A DNA stretch of 64,000 bases, from assembly GCA_013398015.1 (NCBI GenBank), contig VZRR01010839.1, forward strand, positions 449,553 through 513,552, written 5' to 3'. The notes under the pieces were generated by a model that was not told where the DNA came from, did no database searches, and saw only the letters and a program-made list of their open reading frames with translations. Position numbers and translations under genes: made by a program. The stretch comes from Oreocharis arfaki (Eukaryota > Chordata > Aves > Passeriformes > Paramythiidae). This document shows, in pieces, positions 42,301-53,785 of the stretch. Positions within the stretch are counted from its first letter, which is position 1. The number at the start of each line of letters is the position of its first letter.

Positions 42301-45300
42301 AAAATTATCAGGTAGTGATTATGAGCTGTTTTAGAGATCTTCCAGACAGGAAGCTGTCCCCTAAACCCGAAGGACTAACTAAACTACAATTCTGGGAAAA
42401 ATCTGTCAAAAGAATTTTCTTATTCCAAGAAGACTTTGACTTGCTGCATATACCACCTAGTCTCTTAACAAGAAAAATATATCCTAGCAAATAATTATAA
42501 TTTTATAAATCCAGTTCATAGGAGAAAACATTAATTCTTAGTCTGACCAGAATCTCGTTTGTCATCGAGTACATCAGCAAAACTCTAGAAAAGGAAAACC
42601 TAGAAAATGTAAGAGGCACCCAATCCCAGCATAAAGATCAGAAAAATTTGAACTTCAACATGATAGAGCAAGAGATTTCCCTCCCAAAAATGAAAAAAAC
42701 AAAGTATGAGTATAGTATCCTACAGTCATTATACATAGATTTTACAAAATAAATTGGTGATGTGCTACAGAGGTACGTATAAAAATTCCCTGAAAGTTCA
42801 AAAATAAAAATAAAGCTGGAATAAAGAATACAACATCATCAATTACTGTCATGAGTTACGAAAAACTGGACAGCTGCTCCAAGAAACACGAATATACATG
42901 GTTTATTGTGCAGAAGAACTAGCACATTGAAACATTTAAAAAGAATGTCTGGGCTCAATTACACTGATACATTCAAAGAGAAGGTAGTGGTAGAAATCAC
43001 TGCAGTCATCTGAAGTAGAGGTGGAATGTGGAATCCTTAAGGCATTTACTCTGCTTCACACCACTCACACAAGTAAGATCAAGACGAAGACAGTTTGCAC
43101 CAGACAGTTTGTACTGGGTACTTAGATTTAGCGTTCTACCAATAAAGCCCAAACATTTTTGTCCAATCATTTTCAGGAGGAACTTGACAATTGCCAATAT
43201 GTCAATTGACACAAACATTAAAAAATACACTTTGTTCACAAACAGTTCATATTCTAAGAACAAGTTCTTCCTCTTTCCACACAACCTGAAAAGTTGTGGT
43301 TTTCAGTGAAAATTAAACTTAAGTTTAAAGAAAGTATTAGAAAACCTTAATTAATATTACCCATGCTTGTTAAGCAGCCTTTCATTTGGCAGCAGCATGC
43401 AGGAGATGGGCAAGATTAAAAGCTATGTACTTGAGAAAATTCTGCCTCTAACCTGTATCCTCACACGTGAGCTTGCCAAGGCATACAGTAAAATACAACA
43501 ATAACAGCAGAGGAATATTACAAGACTAAGAGGCAAATTTTGTAACTATTTCAAGAGCGAATCTCCTTTTTAGTGAGAGAAAAAAGTATAAAGCACATCT
43601 GGAGTACAGTTAGAAATTCAGATGCAAGAAAACACTGTGTCAACTACTGCACAAAGTGTTCAGCATAAAATCAGAACATCTACTCTGAATTATTTTCAAA
43701 GTAAAAAATATTCTGAAAAGGACTCTCTCTTAAAAGTCTTGTGTTATTGTTGCAGTACATTAGTCAAAGAAAAAAAGTGAATTGTTTTGACAGCACCCCT
43801 ATTAAAAAGTCACAATGGCCAAGAATGTCACTTGGGCATTATCACTGCTACTCTCTGAAGGGCAGTATTAAAAAATTATACAACAAGCAATTGCATTGTG
43901 TGCTCCTCTACAGTGAAGTGGGGATAAAAGTGCCCTACACCTCTAAAGGAACACTGGGATTCTAGGACATCCATGCAGCTTTGAAGTGTACGTATGAAAT
44001 TCTTGCTATCTCTAAATGGATGTCTTGCACCACTGATACGATCCAATAGATCCCTCTCAGAAACTGCTCCTGTGGACAACAGGCACCAAAGTAAAGAATT
44101 CTAGTGTTCACATCTGTTTTGCCAAGTAAACATGGTCCATTTCGAGCCACTACTTCATCCAAAGACAGCACCAAAAATTCAGCCCACAAAAAAATAATCT
44201 CCACTTCTTCTGGACTTGCAGAAAAAAGGGATGGCCTAGAAGAACATCTGGGAATACCAACAACCGGGAAACACTACAAAACTACCAGTAAGGGGGCAAT
44301 TAAACACAGTCAAGAAAAATTTGCCTCAAATCTTATGAAATAACCTGAGTTAATATCTTACGAAAAACTGAGTTCAAATCTTCCCTTCTACTGAAGAAAC
44401 AAATCTAAGTTCTCATCACAAATTTCCAGAAATAAGCCTCAAAAAACATGTGGAGTATAAAAACACGCCAGAGCTTAGACATTCCCACATCTAGTTCTTC
44501 CTGACTGAATCCAAAGATTTAAACATCTCTTAGTTTCAGTTAGGCCAGACACCACTTCCAGCTAGGCAATAAAGTTATAGCAAATGCCACATCTTCCCCA
44601 AAACATCTGGTAGGTTATGCTAACTTCCCAGTTCGGTTTTTACTCCTGTGATATCACCAGATCCCAAGGTTTCCACTGCTGCTGGTGACACTGATTACTC
44701 CCCAGAGATTTCCATTTCTTTTCCTAAATCCTCGCTGGTGCCTGTCCTACTTCCTTCATTTGAGATATGTAGCACTGTCAGCCTGAAATTACTGTGTAGG
44801 CCTCTCCCTCCTTACCCCACTGCCTGCTAAAACCACCCAACATAGCAACTACAAACCAATTCTTTTTAAAGTTTTCCACAGTAGGTACTGTCACTTGATG
44901 CGTTATTGGAGGAGAAATCATCAGGAGTTCAAGACTACAATCTTCTTGAGTCCTATCATCCAGCAGGAAGCTGCTTTTAAAGAATTCTAAAGGGTCTAAA
45001 AGGAGAATGTAGAGGTTTTAAAGATGAATGCTAAAACTGATTAAAATTCTCTATCATAAATTAATATTGTGTAGTCTCTAGATTTTTCACTAAATTCTCA
45101 GGAAGCAAAAGTAAAATCAGAGCTCTAAGACAGTAAATATATATGTAAACCATGTAACCATATTCTATACACCACACAACTAGAGTCTGCATATTGTTCA
45201 ACTATACCCAAGAAAGGATAGTTCCAATGGAAACACACGATTAAATTTAAATTTAACACAAAGCAAAATTATTTCATGCACCAAGAAGTCAAATAATAAG

Positions 45301-45880
45301 TAATAGCTTTAAATTTTTATTTAATATTTTTAAAACGTAATAGTGATTAATACGACCTGAGAGCCTATATATTTGAGAAAATACATCTACTGTGAGAATA
45401 CTCTTGGGTTTTGCCTCTTCCCACTCCCTGATTTGCAATTGCAAATATGCAACGCCCACCCCCACAAGCATCCATCCCTCCAGCAGCAGAACACAAGGGC
45501 ATTTTCCAACGTGACAAGAGAAATACTCGTGTGTGCTCCTGCCACAGACCTGAACTATCAAGTGAGACAGGACTCTGCTCGGCGACCAAGCTTCCCTCAC
45601 TTCACATTAAAAAGGTTCTTCTCTTAACTCAGACAGCCCCCAAGGGTTCGTCTCCACCAGGGCACTTACTGGAGGGGTATTTCGTGGTACCCACGCCACA
45701 GAAGACCCTTCCCAGCGTGAGAGAGCCCTCCGGCCGCTAGGCAGGGCTCAGCACCGTCCCTGCCCCATTGCTCCCTCACAGACCCCGGGACCGAGGCCTC
45801 ACCCTGGCCGTGTCGCCGCTCCCAGGCGGGGAAGGGGCCGCCGGGGAGGGTGGTTACCTCTTGGGCGCTGCCTGCTCCAT
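18221..45880 (-). CDS. STK3: STK3 (MST2) Hippo-pathway kinase, 5' six exons, partial
   Basis: This is a serine/threonine kinase of the germinal-centre kinase II group. In the family it pairs with SAV1, phosphorylates LATS1/2 and MOB1, and so restrains YAP/TAZ in the cytoplasm. The spliced product in the window is 227 residues. Visible landmarks are the glycine loop GEGSYGSV (about 33-40), catalytic lysine in VAIK (K55), HRD at 143-145, DFG at 163-165, activation threonine in KRNTVIGTPFW (T179, matching human T180) and APE at 188-190. STK3 rather than STK4 is indicated by VFKAIHKESGQVV, ILKSTLKG and GITSIEMAE. The N terminus MEQAAPKSKLKK appears one residue shorter than human MST2 as I recall it. 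All junctions keep phase and use GT/AG. The frame stops at R227 at a donor, so the C-lobe, autoinhibitory linker and SARAH domain lie outside the window. The protein is strongly conserved and nothing suggests a pseudogene. Confidence 0.97.
18816..18980 (-). CDS. STK3: STK3 coding exon 5 (catalytic loop)
   Basis: 165 nt, 55 codons, phase 0 at both ends. It holds the catalytic loop KIHRDIKAGNILLN and the magnesium-binding KLADFGVAGQLT. The acceptor is TTGCAG and the donor GTAAGT. It is separated from exon 4 by a 17.3 kb intron. Confidence 0.97.
21125..21184 (+). repeat. Fragment related to CR1 5' stretch at 22.94 kb
   Basis: This stretch aligns by eye with 22939-22999. They share ggtaaat/ggtaaaat, then a ctttag-cttgaaaaatta core, then a gag-cctttt region. 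It is probably a small CR1 reverse-transcriptase fragment, but too short for certainty. Confidence 0.35.
22169..22740 (+). repeat. CR1 LINE 3' portion (forward)
   Basis: This is a clear CR1 3' region on the plus strand. Diagnostic strings include cacctggagtgctgggtcca, gggccacaaagatgatcaag, ctggagcatctctcccatga, aggaaaggctgagaggctcc, and the terminal gatgacctccagaggtcctt followed by caatgattctgt. The frame is broken by indels. It is 5'-truncated, as is usual for CR1 insertions. Confidence 0.92.
22939..24415 (+). repeat. CR1 LINE with reverse-transcriptase remnants (forward)
   Basis: This is a degraded CR1 ORF2 read in broken frames. PIYKKGMREDPGIYIPVSLI matches the CR1 reverse-transcriptase motif region. 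HGFTEGK, KAYDTVPHGIL, INDLDAGIE and a decayed ADDTK-like site follow in the expected order. Further on, DLGVLVSSRLSRSQQCALTA and RTTKVVKGLEA match the C-terminal part. The 3' tail is near 24.36-24.41 kb. Two assembly joins interrupt the 3' part. Confidence 0.88.
24066..24178. repeat. 56-bp duplicate around N at 24122
   Basis: 24066-24121 and 24123-24178 are the same 56-bp sequence with two mismatches, joined by a single N at 24122. This looks like an assembly join that failed to collapse overlapping ends rather than a biological tandem repeat. Confidence 0.9.
24248..24658. repeat. 205-bp duplicate around N at 24453
   Basis: 24248-24452 and 24454-24658 appear identical by eye over 205 bp and are separated by one N at 24453. 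The identity, and the duplication ending exactly at the N, point to an assembly artefact. Confidence 0.92.
24763..24981. repeat. 109-bp duplicate around N at 24872
   Basis: 24763-24871 and 24873-24981 are near-identical, with a few differences around a poly(T) tract, and are joined by one N at 24872. The homopolymer probably hindered assembly or gap filling. Confidence 0.9.
27020..27386 (+). mobile_element. Solo retroviral LTR with 6-bp target-site duplication
   Basis: A 355-bp element at 27026-27380 begins TGTGGG and ends GCTACA. It is flanked by perfect caataa direct repeats at 27020-27025 and 27381-27386. Inside are a promoter-like gtataaaacc at about 27305 and an aataaa polyadenylation signal at about 27328, in the order and spacing of an LTR U3-R-U5 in plus orientation. 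No internal viral genes are present, so it is a solo LTR left by recombination. A 6-bp duplication is seen in alpharetrovirus-like elements among others. I cannot assign the family from the LTR alone. It is antisense to STK3. Confidence 0.85.
28720..30010 (+). repeat. Old, degraded CR1 LINE (forward)
   Basis: Broken frames follow the CR1 ORF2 order: KLDKYKSMAADKTHPKVPRS, then YRMISSPSGP, DFTKAV, INNLNNEQEYTPSWFVNDTK (the decayed active-site region), MQRDLTKLEELA, and PYLALVKPNLEHCAQFQAAT. The end is ctgacttccagaggtccctt, the CR1 tail. Stops and indels are frequent, so it is older than the 22.2 kb copy. Confidence 0.85.
33282..33346 (-). repeat. Short CR1 tail fragment (reverse)
   Basis: atcatagaatcatataggtt followed by ggaaaagacctttaatatca is the reverse complement of the extreme CR1 3' end, so only the terminal segment is retained. 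Confidence 0.75.
33594..33617. repeat. (AAAT)n microsatellite
   Basis: About six tandem AAAT units in an AT-rich part of STK3 intron 4. Confidence 0.9.
36280..36394 (-). CDS. STK3: STK3 coding exon 4
   Basis: 115 nt. Encodes PYVVKYYGSYFKNTDLWIVM and then EYCGAGSVSDIIRLRNKT, which spans the gatekeeper and hinge (MEYCGAG). The acceptor is GTCTAG and the donor GTGAGT. The residues SPYVV fit STK3, where STK4 has a histidine at the tyrosine position. Confidence 0.97.
36395..38332 (-). other. STK3: STK3 intron 3
   Basis: 1938 nt of AT-rich sequence. I see no repeats or genes in it. The plus-strand frames near 36.9-37.8 kb look like chance. Confidence 0.85.
38333..38461 (-). CDS. STK3: STK3 coding exon 3
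   Basis: 129 nt. Carries the second half of the glycine loop (SYGSVFKA), the ATP-anchoring lysine in VVAIKQV and the C-helix region ESDLQEIIKEISIMQQCD. The acceptor is TTTTTAG and the donor GTAGGT. Intron 2, between exons 2 and 3, is only 430 nt. The residues VFKAIHKESGQVV favour STK3 over STK4. Confidence 0.97.
38892..38972 (-). CDS. STK3: STK3 coding exon 2
   Basis: 81 nt. Encodes KLKKLSEDSLTKQPEEVFDV and then LEKLGE, ending with two bases of the next glycine. The acceptor is TTTTAG and the donor GTAAGT. It covers the N-terminal extension and the first kinase strand up to the glycine loop. Confidence 0.97.
38973..45857 (-). other. STK3: STK3 intron 1
   Basis: 6885 nt. Apart from a TG/TA microsatellite near 42.17 kb I recognise no element. 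Base composition becomes GC-rich only in the last 150 nt next to exon 1. Confidence 0.85.
42165..42212. repeat. (TG)n/(TA)n microsatellite
   Basis: An imperfect TG run at 42165-42187 passes into a TA-rich run to 42212. Confidence 0.9.
45858..45880 (-). CDS. STK3: STK3 coding exon 1 (start codon)
   Basis: The start codon is at 45880-45878 in a good Kozak context (G at -3, G at +4). It encodes MEQAAPK plus two bases (AG) of a split serine codon, completed as AGC by exon 2. The donor is GTAACC. It sits inside a CpG island. The start is supported by its match to the MST2 N terminus. The 5' UTR extends to higher coordinates by an unknown length. Confidence 0.93.
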
Positions 45881-46214
45881 ACCGCCGTTGCCGCCGCGGC
45901 CCCCTGGGGCCGCTAACCGAGCCCCCGGGCCCCGCCGGACCCGCACAGCTCCCGAGCGGCCTCTCTGCCCCTTGACACAGGGCCCGCGCCCTCCCACGGC
46001 CGCGCTCCGGCTGCCGCCACTACCGCTACCTCCGGCCGCGGCGAGGGCCCGCCCCCTTGTCGCTGACTGGCTACAGCCGCGCCAGAGCTGGCGCTGATAG
46101 AGTGGTGTGGACGTCGCTCAGAGAGGCCGCTGCGAGAAAGCCCCGCCCACCGCCAGACGAGCGGGCGCTGCCGCGCCGGCGGGAGGGGAAGATCATGGAG
46201 GCCGCGGTGCTGCC

Positions 46215-46271
46215 GAGCTCCCGGCATGCTCCGCAAGGTGACGGCCCGCGGGGCACGCCGGGAGATGTAGT
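46215..46271. promoter_or_regulatory. Two ZNF143/SBS-like promoter motifs
   Basis: Read on the minus strand, 46271-46252 gives ACTACATCTCCCGGCGTGCC, close to the ZNF143/Staf promoter consensus (ACTACA plus a CCCRGCATGC-like half). A second half-type site, CTCCCGGCATGC, lies on the plus strand at 46218-46229. They sit about 340-390 nt upstream of the STK3 ATG and face each other. Assigned by motif resemblance only. Confidence 0.5.
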
Positions 46272-49200
46272 CCGGCCGCGGAACCAGCTCCGCCCGCCGG
46301 GCGTCCTTGCGAGCCGGGCCGGGCGAACCGGCGTCCCCGCGGCGCCGTCCCGCCCCCGCGCCTCGTCCCCCGGCTCTGGGAGCTGCGCCTCCGGGCAAGG
46401 GCAGCTTAGGGCAGCACCACCGCTTGAGGGCGGCTCTTACCCTGCGGGCTCTCCGTGGCCTCGGGGCAGTGCTGGCGGGCAGCCGAGCCTTTCACCCACC
46501 CGTGTGCGCCGGGCGAGGCAGCGGCACCCAGCCCCTCCTCAGAAAGTCAAGGTCTTCGTGGGCAACCCTCTCCGGAGCAGTTGAGGGGGAGCTTGAAGTC
46601 AGTCACGGCAGGACGGGGGAGCTGCTCCCCGCAGCCGCCTCGGGTGACCCGGTAAAGCTTTTGAGGTGAAAAGTGCCGGCTCTTGGCACTTGGGTGTGTG
46701 GTGCCAAAGCACACAAGTTACCCTGCAAAGCCAGGGGAAGCTGTCACTAAGTTATTCAAGCAGCAGGTTTCAGGCTCCAGAGCACCATGTGACAGACAGC
46801 TGCAATTTCACCACCTTACAACTTCGACTTTCTGCTGTTAGTGTACTTGAATATGTTGGATCCAGTAGATCCAGCCAAGGCAATACAAGAAAAGCTTACA
46901 TGCTTCACCCAATTTCTATATCCTTTCCTGACAGTAGGTTTATTTGCCTAACTAATGGAAGTTCACAGTAGTAAAACTCTTAGGCAAGTTCCATAAAAAT
47001 ACTGGGATGCCCACGTTCCACTTCGAACTGATTTTAGATGTGCAAGTATTACAGCACTCCCACTTAATAAAAAATCTGTGCTCCATACGTAATTTCCTCT
47101 CTTTGATGTGCATTAGCAAGGGAATTTAGAATGACTGGAGTCCTACTGTTGTGCAAGTCCTCTACTTTGTCTGAGTCAATCCAACCCAGTTGACTCACTG
47201 TGGTCGGGCCAAATGCACAATGGCAATATTGAATGAACCCACAAAACAAATCACACACCACCATATGACCTTTTAGGTTTCTTTGTTTTTCTGAGTCATG
47301 GAAAAACTGCAATAGAACATCTTCCTTTGCTCAACAGATTAATGCAGAGCTCTTCCAAATATCGTCCCACAAACCACAGTGGCTCACCAGCAGTACTGCC
47401 AGATGTGTCCATACCATAAACAACAGTTTGTAGGATACACCAAAAAAACCCACGAAGGAGAAGGAGCCAGTAGATGCCTGAGATGGAGTATGGTATGAAT
47501 GCCTCAGAAAGTGGTACGGAAGAATCCCACAAGATGTCCCATTTTCCAGTTCAAGGACAGGTGAGGTCAGGAAGACAACAAATACTGTGTGGCTAGTGTC
47601 CAGCTTTGTTTTATGGGGTATTTGGCTATATCCACTGACCAATTATTATTTACAGTTCACCAATTTCACCTAGTGAAGGGAAGTACGACATCCCTATTTG
47701 GCTTTAATAGTCCTGGAATGCAGAGGTTGTCTCCACATCCTTTAACACAAATATTTAAGGCAGTATTTTGTCCAGGTTATTTCAGAGGAGACAGGTTTTG
47801 CTCCCACATCTCAAGCCAAAGCTGCCACAGACTATACATTAAAGCAAAGAAAAAGATTCTTAGAAATAAAATACAGGTACTATGTTATAGTTGTAACAGC
47901 AATACAAAGAAACAGAGCCAAGAAGTGCTCCCTCTCCCCATTCACACATATATTTCATTTTTTGGAAAAACTTAGAGTAAACAGTCTAACCTTCCACTCT
48001 TACCTCTCCCTTAAACAACAGTTGACAAGAACAAAAGAAATTTTTCCATGCAAAAAATAGCAGATTTAGATATTTGCTCTGTTAATACAAAACTAATACC
48101 ACAATTCCCACTTCAAAAAAATACCCTGACTCCTCAGTAACTGAGGAAGATGCAGCAGGACTGTCCTCCATCTATGCCACTGAAGAAAGAAAAGGATGTA
48201 AAAAACCCAAGATGTCTGAAACAGAAGAAGTTAGGTAGCCTGGCTTTATAACATAGTGGGGCAGACAGTGCCAAAAAAAGTATGGACTAATTCCATGCCT
48301 CTCTCACAGAAATTTAAGTTGTATCTTATGGAATTGCCAGAAAGCTTTCTAAGTACATTTAAACTGAAAATAAAACATCAGTAAGATAACATATATACCA
48401 CGGTATTTTTCAAGATCACTTTATTTATCTCTTATAATTTCAAGTGGTATTTTTAGTCAATGACATTGGAATAAATAACACTGTCTCACCTTTCCCCGTG
48501 ACATGAATTTGAGAACTGTGCTGTGAAATATGACACTGATTTGGTATTCATTACAATACTGAACCTAGCCCCTGGCAAAGAAGGAACTTTGAAAGGGAAA
48601 ACAGATTCCCTCTGTTCTACTACCTCATTCAGGGTTTCCAGTCAAGAGAAGCCTAGATGTTCTGGAGGCATGAATATACTATGAGATTGCTGGTGTCTAG
48701 ACAAGATGGAGATGAGGAAATTGCAGACACTCTGCATGAGTATTCCCATGATTTCTTCCAACTGTAGGACTATCTAACACTACTAAGAAGGAGGCTGAGT
48801 AAGAAAAGGCTTAATGTAGCCCAATCCTAAAAATGTAGGAGAAAGCTAACTGAATTACTCTTTTTCTTCTAAAGTATTTTATCCACTTTAGAAATTTATC
48901 TGTCTGAATTAGGACTCCCTTCTCTGCAGAACTGGCATCAATATCAAATATAATTCCTTAGACCAAGGAATGGATGAAGACCATACTTAGTTTTTGAGTA
49001 CTGTAATTATTTTATATTATAATATAGTTTTGTAAACAGATAAAATAATTTATATTGTAATTACTTATAATGCAATGAAATCAGGAATCATGATGGCATG
49101 GACAACTATTAGGTGCTGTATAAGCACAAATGAAGGAAGTTCTCAAGCCCCTAAAAATATGAATAAAAAAGTTCTAAGATATCAATCCTGTTTCAGTTGT

Positions 49201-52200
49201 GTATAGTTCATAATAAAACTAAGAAGAATAAAGATTACTTGAGAAGCTCATGTCTGTGTTTCTAACAGGTATTACTAATGTTAGGATTTAAATTACAAAT
49301 ATATACTTCAAAGTCATTCATAAACATCATGCAAATAAATTAGCTATGTTACAGCAGGGACCTTATCTAGTTCCTTTGATAGCAAATAAAAGCAGCATTT
49401 ACTTCAGAAGGTATTCGATCAGGCTCATGTAAACAAAGTTCATTGTAATGAATACATGATGCTACTGTGAAACAGCAGAATTAATAAATAGTGCATGTTT
49501 TCCAAGAGATGCTTGTCACGAACACTCCTCAAACAAAATTCCCTTAGTCCTTCATCATGTCTGTGGTGCTTTTCATAGCCCAGCTCTTTTTCCTATATGC
49601 TTTCTACCCTTTCACCATGGTATCCCCCATTTTTTCACACAGGGTCCTCGGTGCTCTCTCCCTTGCTGTGGAATTACATCCCACGGTAGTTCCATTCACC
49701 TGCTTGCCACACCAAAACCCGCAATATCCGTACAGACCCCCAAGCATGCTCCCAGCTCTATTGTCCTTAAAACCCTGCACATCACTGGTATCTCACCGTG
49801 CCTCGGCCCACTCTGGCACGGAGTTCCCAGGATGCTGTGTCTCCATCACACTTGCTGATTAGCTCGCAGGAGAAGGTGTTTGGCTCACAGGAGAAGGCTG
49901 CAGGCCCATCCACAGCGTGGTCCCAAACCCAGGTAAGGACAGAGTTTCCCTTACTTTTCCCTTGCCACGGGGTAGACAGCCCCATAAACATGGCATTCTC
50001 TCCTCTCCCCTCAAGTTCTCTAAAAATAGGAACTTATTATAATTACAGACCTCCAGCTTTCCATGAAACATGTTTAAGACTAGTAAGATAAGTCACAGAT
50101 GATTGTGAAGGGGAGAAAGACAGGGAATGGCAGGCAAGCACAAGGATGGAATGAATGCAGAAGCCTACTTCCCTTGGAATCCAATTCAAAAATTCAATAG
50201 ATAAATAGTCAACAACAACATGTTTGCATATCTCTCACTGTGACTGCCTGATAGTGATCTGGTATGCTGAAAGTTAAGGAAAAGGCCTTGAATGACATAC
50301 TAGCTTGTTTATACAAAAGATAAGGAAAACTGACTTCTGCCTGTATTTTTTTCCTACCTATCATGTCTAATGTGAAGTGACCTTGAAGACTTATCTAAGA
50401 ATTTGTTATATACTTTCCTAACCTTGTCAGTCACAAAATAGTTATAAATAAAATATATAACAACACCACATTTTCAAGTCTGGAATAAAATTTATACTTT
50501 TCTGTAGTGAGTTTTTAAGTAAGTTTAGGAATAAAGAGCGAGGCAGAGGGAAGGAAATCTCCTTTTCTGAACTATTCACAATTTAATGGTTAATTAATGT
50601 CACCTAAAAGGAAAATTAATTTTTGCTGGTCTAACAAAAGAAAGATGCAGAAAAGAAGGTACAGAATATAGGTACAGCAGCATAGATTCTGCCATCCATA
50701 TCCAGTTTGTTAAAGTCAGTATGATTCACAAAATTCCTACTTGACATTGAAAAGAGCCGTAAAAAACCCGTAAAACATTAGCTGCGCTGCTGCAATTCCT
50801 CTCACTACCCAGTGTATATTATTTCGATATCCGAAATATTATTACTGGACCTAAAGACATTTGTTGATTAGGATAGGATTTTACTGTTGACTAACCATTT
50901 AGCTCACAGTCTTGGTAACAGGCTATATATAGACTTAGCATTTGCTATTTTTCCTATTATAGCACACTATGGTAAAAATAAACCATGGATACAGAGTTGC
51001 TATTTACAGTTGACCACAGAAGATATTCTGGTCTGTACTACAGCTGCATTGATTATGCTCATGGGATCTACAGATTGGCTCTAATGTGAAAAAAAAATCT
51101 CATTTTGGTTTGTGAAACAATTACTGTTGTTGTGGTAATACTGAGGGTTACTCTGGCTTCTCTTCTGCACAAAAATATTCCTCCTCTTTCTGAGAGCAAC
51201 CATCTGCTCTCCAGTCTGCAAAGAAGTGTGCTCACACCCTGGAGAATAAATAAATAACATTTAACTAGCAAGCCTTGATGCCTGCACCAGGGGTGGAAAC
51301 TAGTATCAATAACAAAAGAAAGATTGAATCATCATTAACTTGATGAAGCAAGTACTTCACGAAACCAACTTCAACTGCGTGAATACACACAGCCTTATGC
51401 CCAAGGCTTCCACCACCGTGGTTGCTGGATTTTTTTCCTATCTTCTTTTAGCTCCTGAGCTGAGAATTTTAATAATATATGACAGAAATATTTAGGGAGG
51501 ATAACGATTTTTTTTTTTTTTACAATTTTTAGGGATAAAGCTTTCAAGAGGCTAATAAGACCCATTCTTTCAGATTCAAAGGAGGGAAGTTACCTTGCCC
51601 TTGTGGGCCTTTTACCTAAGTGCTGGAGGAGGAGTATGTGTGAAGCCAAACTACAGAATAGCAAATAAGGAGAACCCAATACAGCCTGAAAGCAGGTGAA
51701 TACTGAGCACTACAAATGCAATGCCATGAAGTGCTTACAGTTTACTCAGTTACAGAGTTTTGGGGGTTTTTGGTAAAACCCTTCATATTTATTTCTGAAG
51801 CGTATCTCAAGCATAAATATTAAAAAGCAAGTGTTTTTGTGAGGAAGAATCACTCATCTAAATGCTTTACAATCCAGAAACCACATTTCAGTTTCTTACT
51901 TTTTTCCAGCTTTCCCAACCAAAACATGCCAGAAGATCATAATTCAAATCCAAATAAGCTACTTGTAACATGTACAGTCACACTTAAAAAAAAAAAAATC
52001 CAAAACCTGAATACAATTCCAGTCTTAAAACTTTACCAAAAAAAAAATTGTTCAGGGACATAACAGCCGTTTCATGACTGACTGTGAAGTAATGTGTCTG
52101 ATTACAAGATAAGGTCCCATGGAAAGTAGAACTAAAATCTAAACAAGAAAAATGTTAAGATTTGCATTTACATTCCCATTTTGCTATTAAAAGCAGTGGG

Positions 52201-53691
52201 TAGGTTTCCCTGCAGCAGCCTGTGTGCCTAAGAAACAGCAAAGCAGCAAATAATAAAGTTTCATAGAACTGGCTTTGTACGATGCCCTCATTTGAGTTTC
52301 CTCTAAGTGAATTTGGTTTGGTTCAATAGGGGAGTTTTATGGCATCCTCACCACTACCCAGGATGAGTCCTAAACTGCTGTCACTACTGAGCAGGGGAAC
52401 TTTCTGCTGAAAACAAAACTTTGAAGTGACCGAAGTGTACATAAGTAAGGCTATAAAACCACAGCAAAACATAGAGCAAGTTACTATCCAGAGAGCTAAT
52501 TAGCCCCATTAAATTTGAAAACCAAGTTTTTTCCAATATTCCTTCCTTAAAAATAATTTTCTTAGTGGATGATTAATGGATTTCTTTAATACCACCAGAG
52601 AATTTATCAAAAGCCATCAACACAGCCCATTTTTACCCAGCCTGGAGTTAGCAAAATAGGAAAAAAGTTTTGGTGGCATAATTTTCTTTGCAGAGCTGAA
52701 GAAAATAGAGCAATTCCACATACTAGGAGCTCTCTTAATGGAAACAGTTAATTTACCACATAAGGAATATCACATGTATTCCACTTCCACCTAACATGAA
52801 TCACTCCTTCCAGTTGAGAAAACTAAGGTCTTTTATCTTCCTCAGGGTGGAGTCCATCTCCTCCCATAGATCCCTACAGAATAAAACTGCTAATCGTTTT
52901 AAGATTTAAACACATTACTTCTTTTACTTTTTTTGTGTTCGTATATCACATTTCAATGTCTTCTAAACAAGAGAGAGCTTGATGTTTTTGTGTAACCTTG
53001 AACAGGCCAGCACATAACTTTTATTGCTTCATCCTTGAGCTCTTCTGTAGTTCCATGATCTGTTATACTGGTGGCATTAAGCGGCTCTTACCAGATTAAC
53101 GATATGCAGTATAAATTCCTTACAGCCAACTTTAAAATGGATGTGCTAATTTGAATACTAGGTTAAACAAGGAAAAGCTGAAACAGAATAAAAAAGCCAA
53201 ACTACATGTTTTAATATGCTACGTCTCTCCTTCAGTAAGGTTAATAGATAGCAAATCACTGCACTATGCAGTTCAAACTAGAAAAAATGCCTCCAGGACC
53301 TGGTGTAAAACCTGTTGACACCAGCAGAGTCTTTCTTTCAAATATACTACTTTGAGGATCAGTCCTTAAAGAGAGTCCTGTCTAATTTTCTCATGGGAGT
53401 GTGAATATAAAGGCAGATTTTTTTGCTTGACCAATGTTTCCATCCTTGGCCAAATTCATCTCCTAGGAGGATGGAGGAAAACTTGAGATTTGAGACAGAT
53501 CATATTAGACACTACCATTTATTTGAAATAACCTCTTAATAATATGCCATTGGTTCATTAGATCAGAAATTACACAGTCAGAGAAGATAAACAGTGTAGA
53601 AGTGGTCCCCTTGTTGTGGAATAGATACTAAGCATCTGAAATTTTAGACAGTGGGAAAATCTGCTGTTCCTAGTCACAGGGACACTTATGC

Positions 53692-53785
53692 AATGTTGTA
53701 TAACATGCATTGCACGCTAATGTATTATGCATTACAATATATATGTATAATATGCATTGCACATTATACAATATGCAATGGTATA
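53692..53785. repeat. Diverged AT-rich repeat cluster
   Basis: Several imperfect copies of an atgcattgca/ttataca-like unit occur within about 95 nt, separated by a TATA-rich core. The units are partly self-complementary, so a hairpin is possible. Confidence 0.5.

Larger units (their letters stand above)
45700..46660 (-). promoter_or_regulatory. STK3: STK3 CpG-island promoter and 5' UTR region
   Basis: A CpG-dense, GC-rich block contains STK3 exon 1 and roughly 780 nt upstream. GC-box-like strings occur (for example ccccgccc at 46141 and gcccgccccc at 46048). No TATA box is evident near the start, which fits a broad housekeeping-type promoter. The transcription start cannot be fixed from sequence. 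Long frames on both strands here are a by-product of high GC. Confidence 0.85.

Noticed and set aside
45913..46584. Long overlapping frames on both strands (161 and 175 codons) at the STK3 promoter
   Set aside because: They overlap on opposite strands in a CpG island where stop codons are rare. Composition is Pro/Arg/Ala/Gly-rich and no family is recognised.
48590..48780. Possible very old CR1 remnant
   Set aside because: Only a loose resemblance (ttccaactgtaggactatc). Not enough to support a call.
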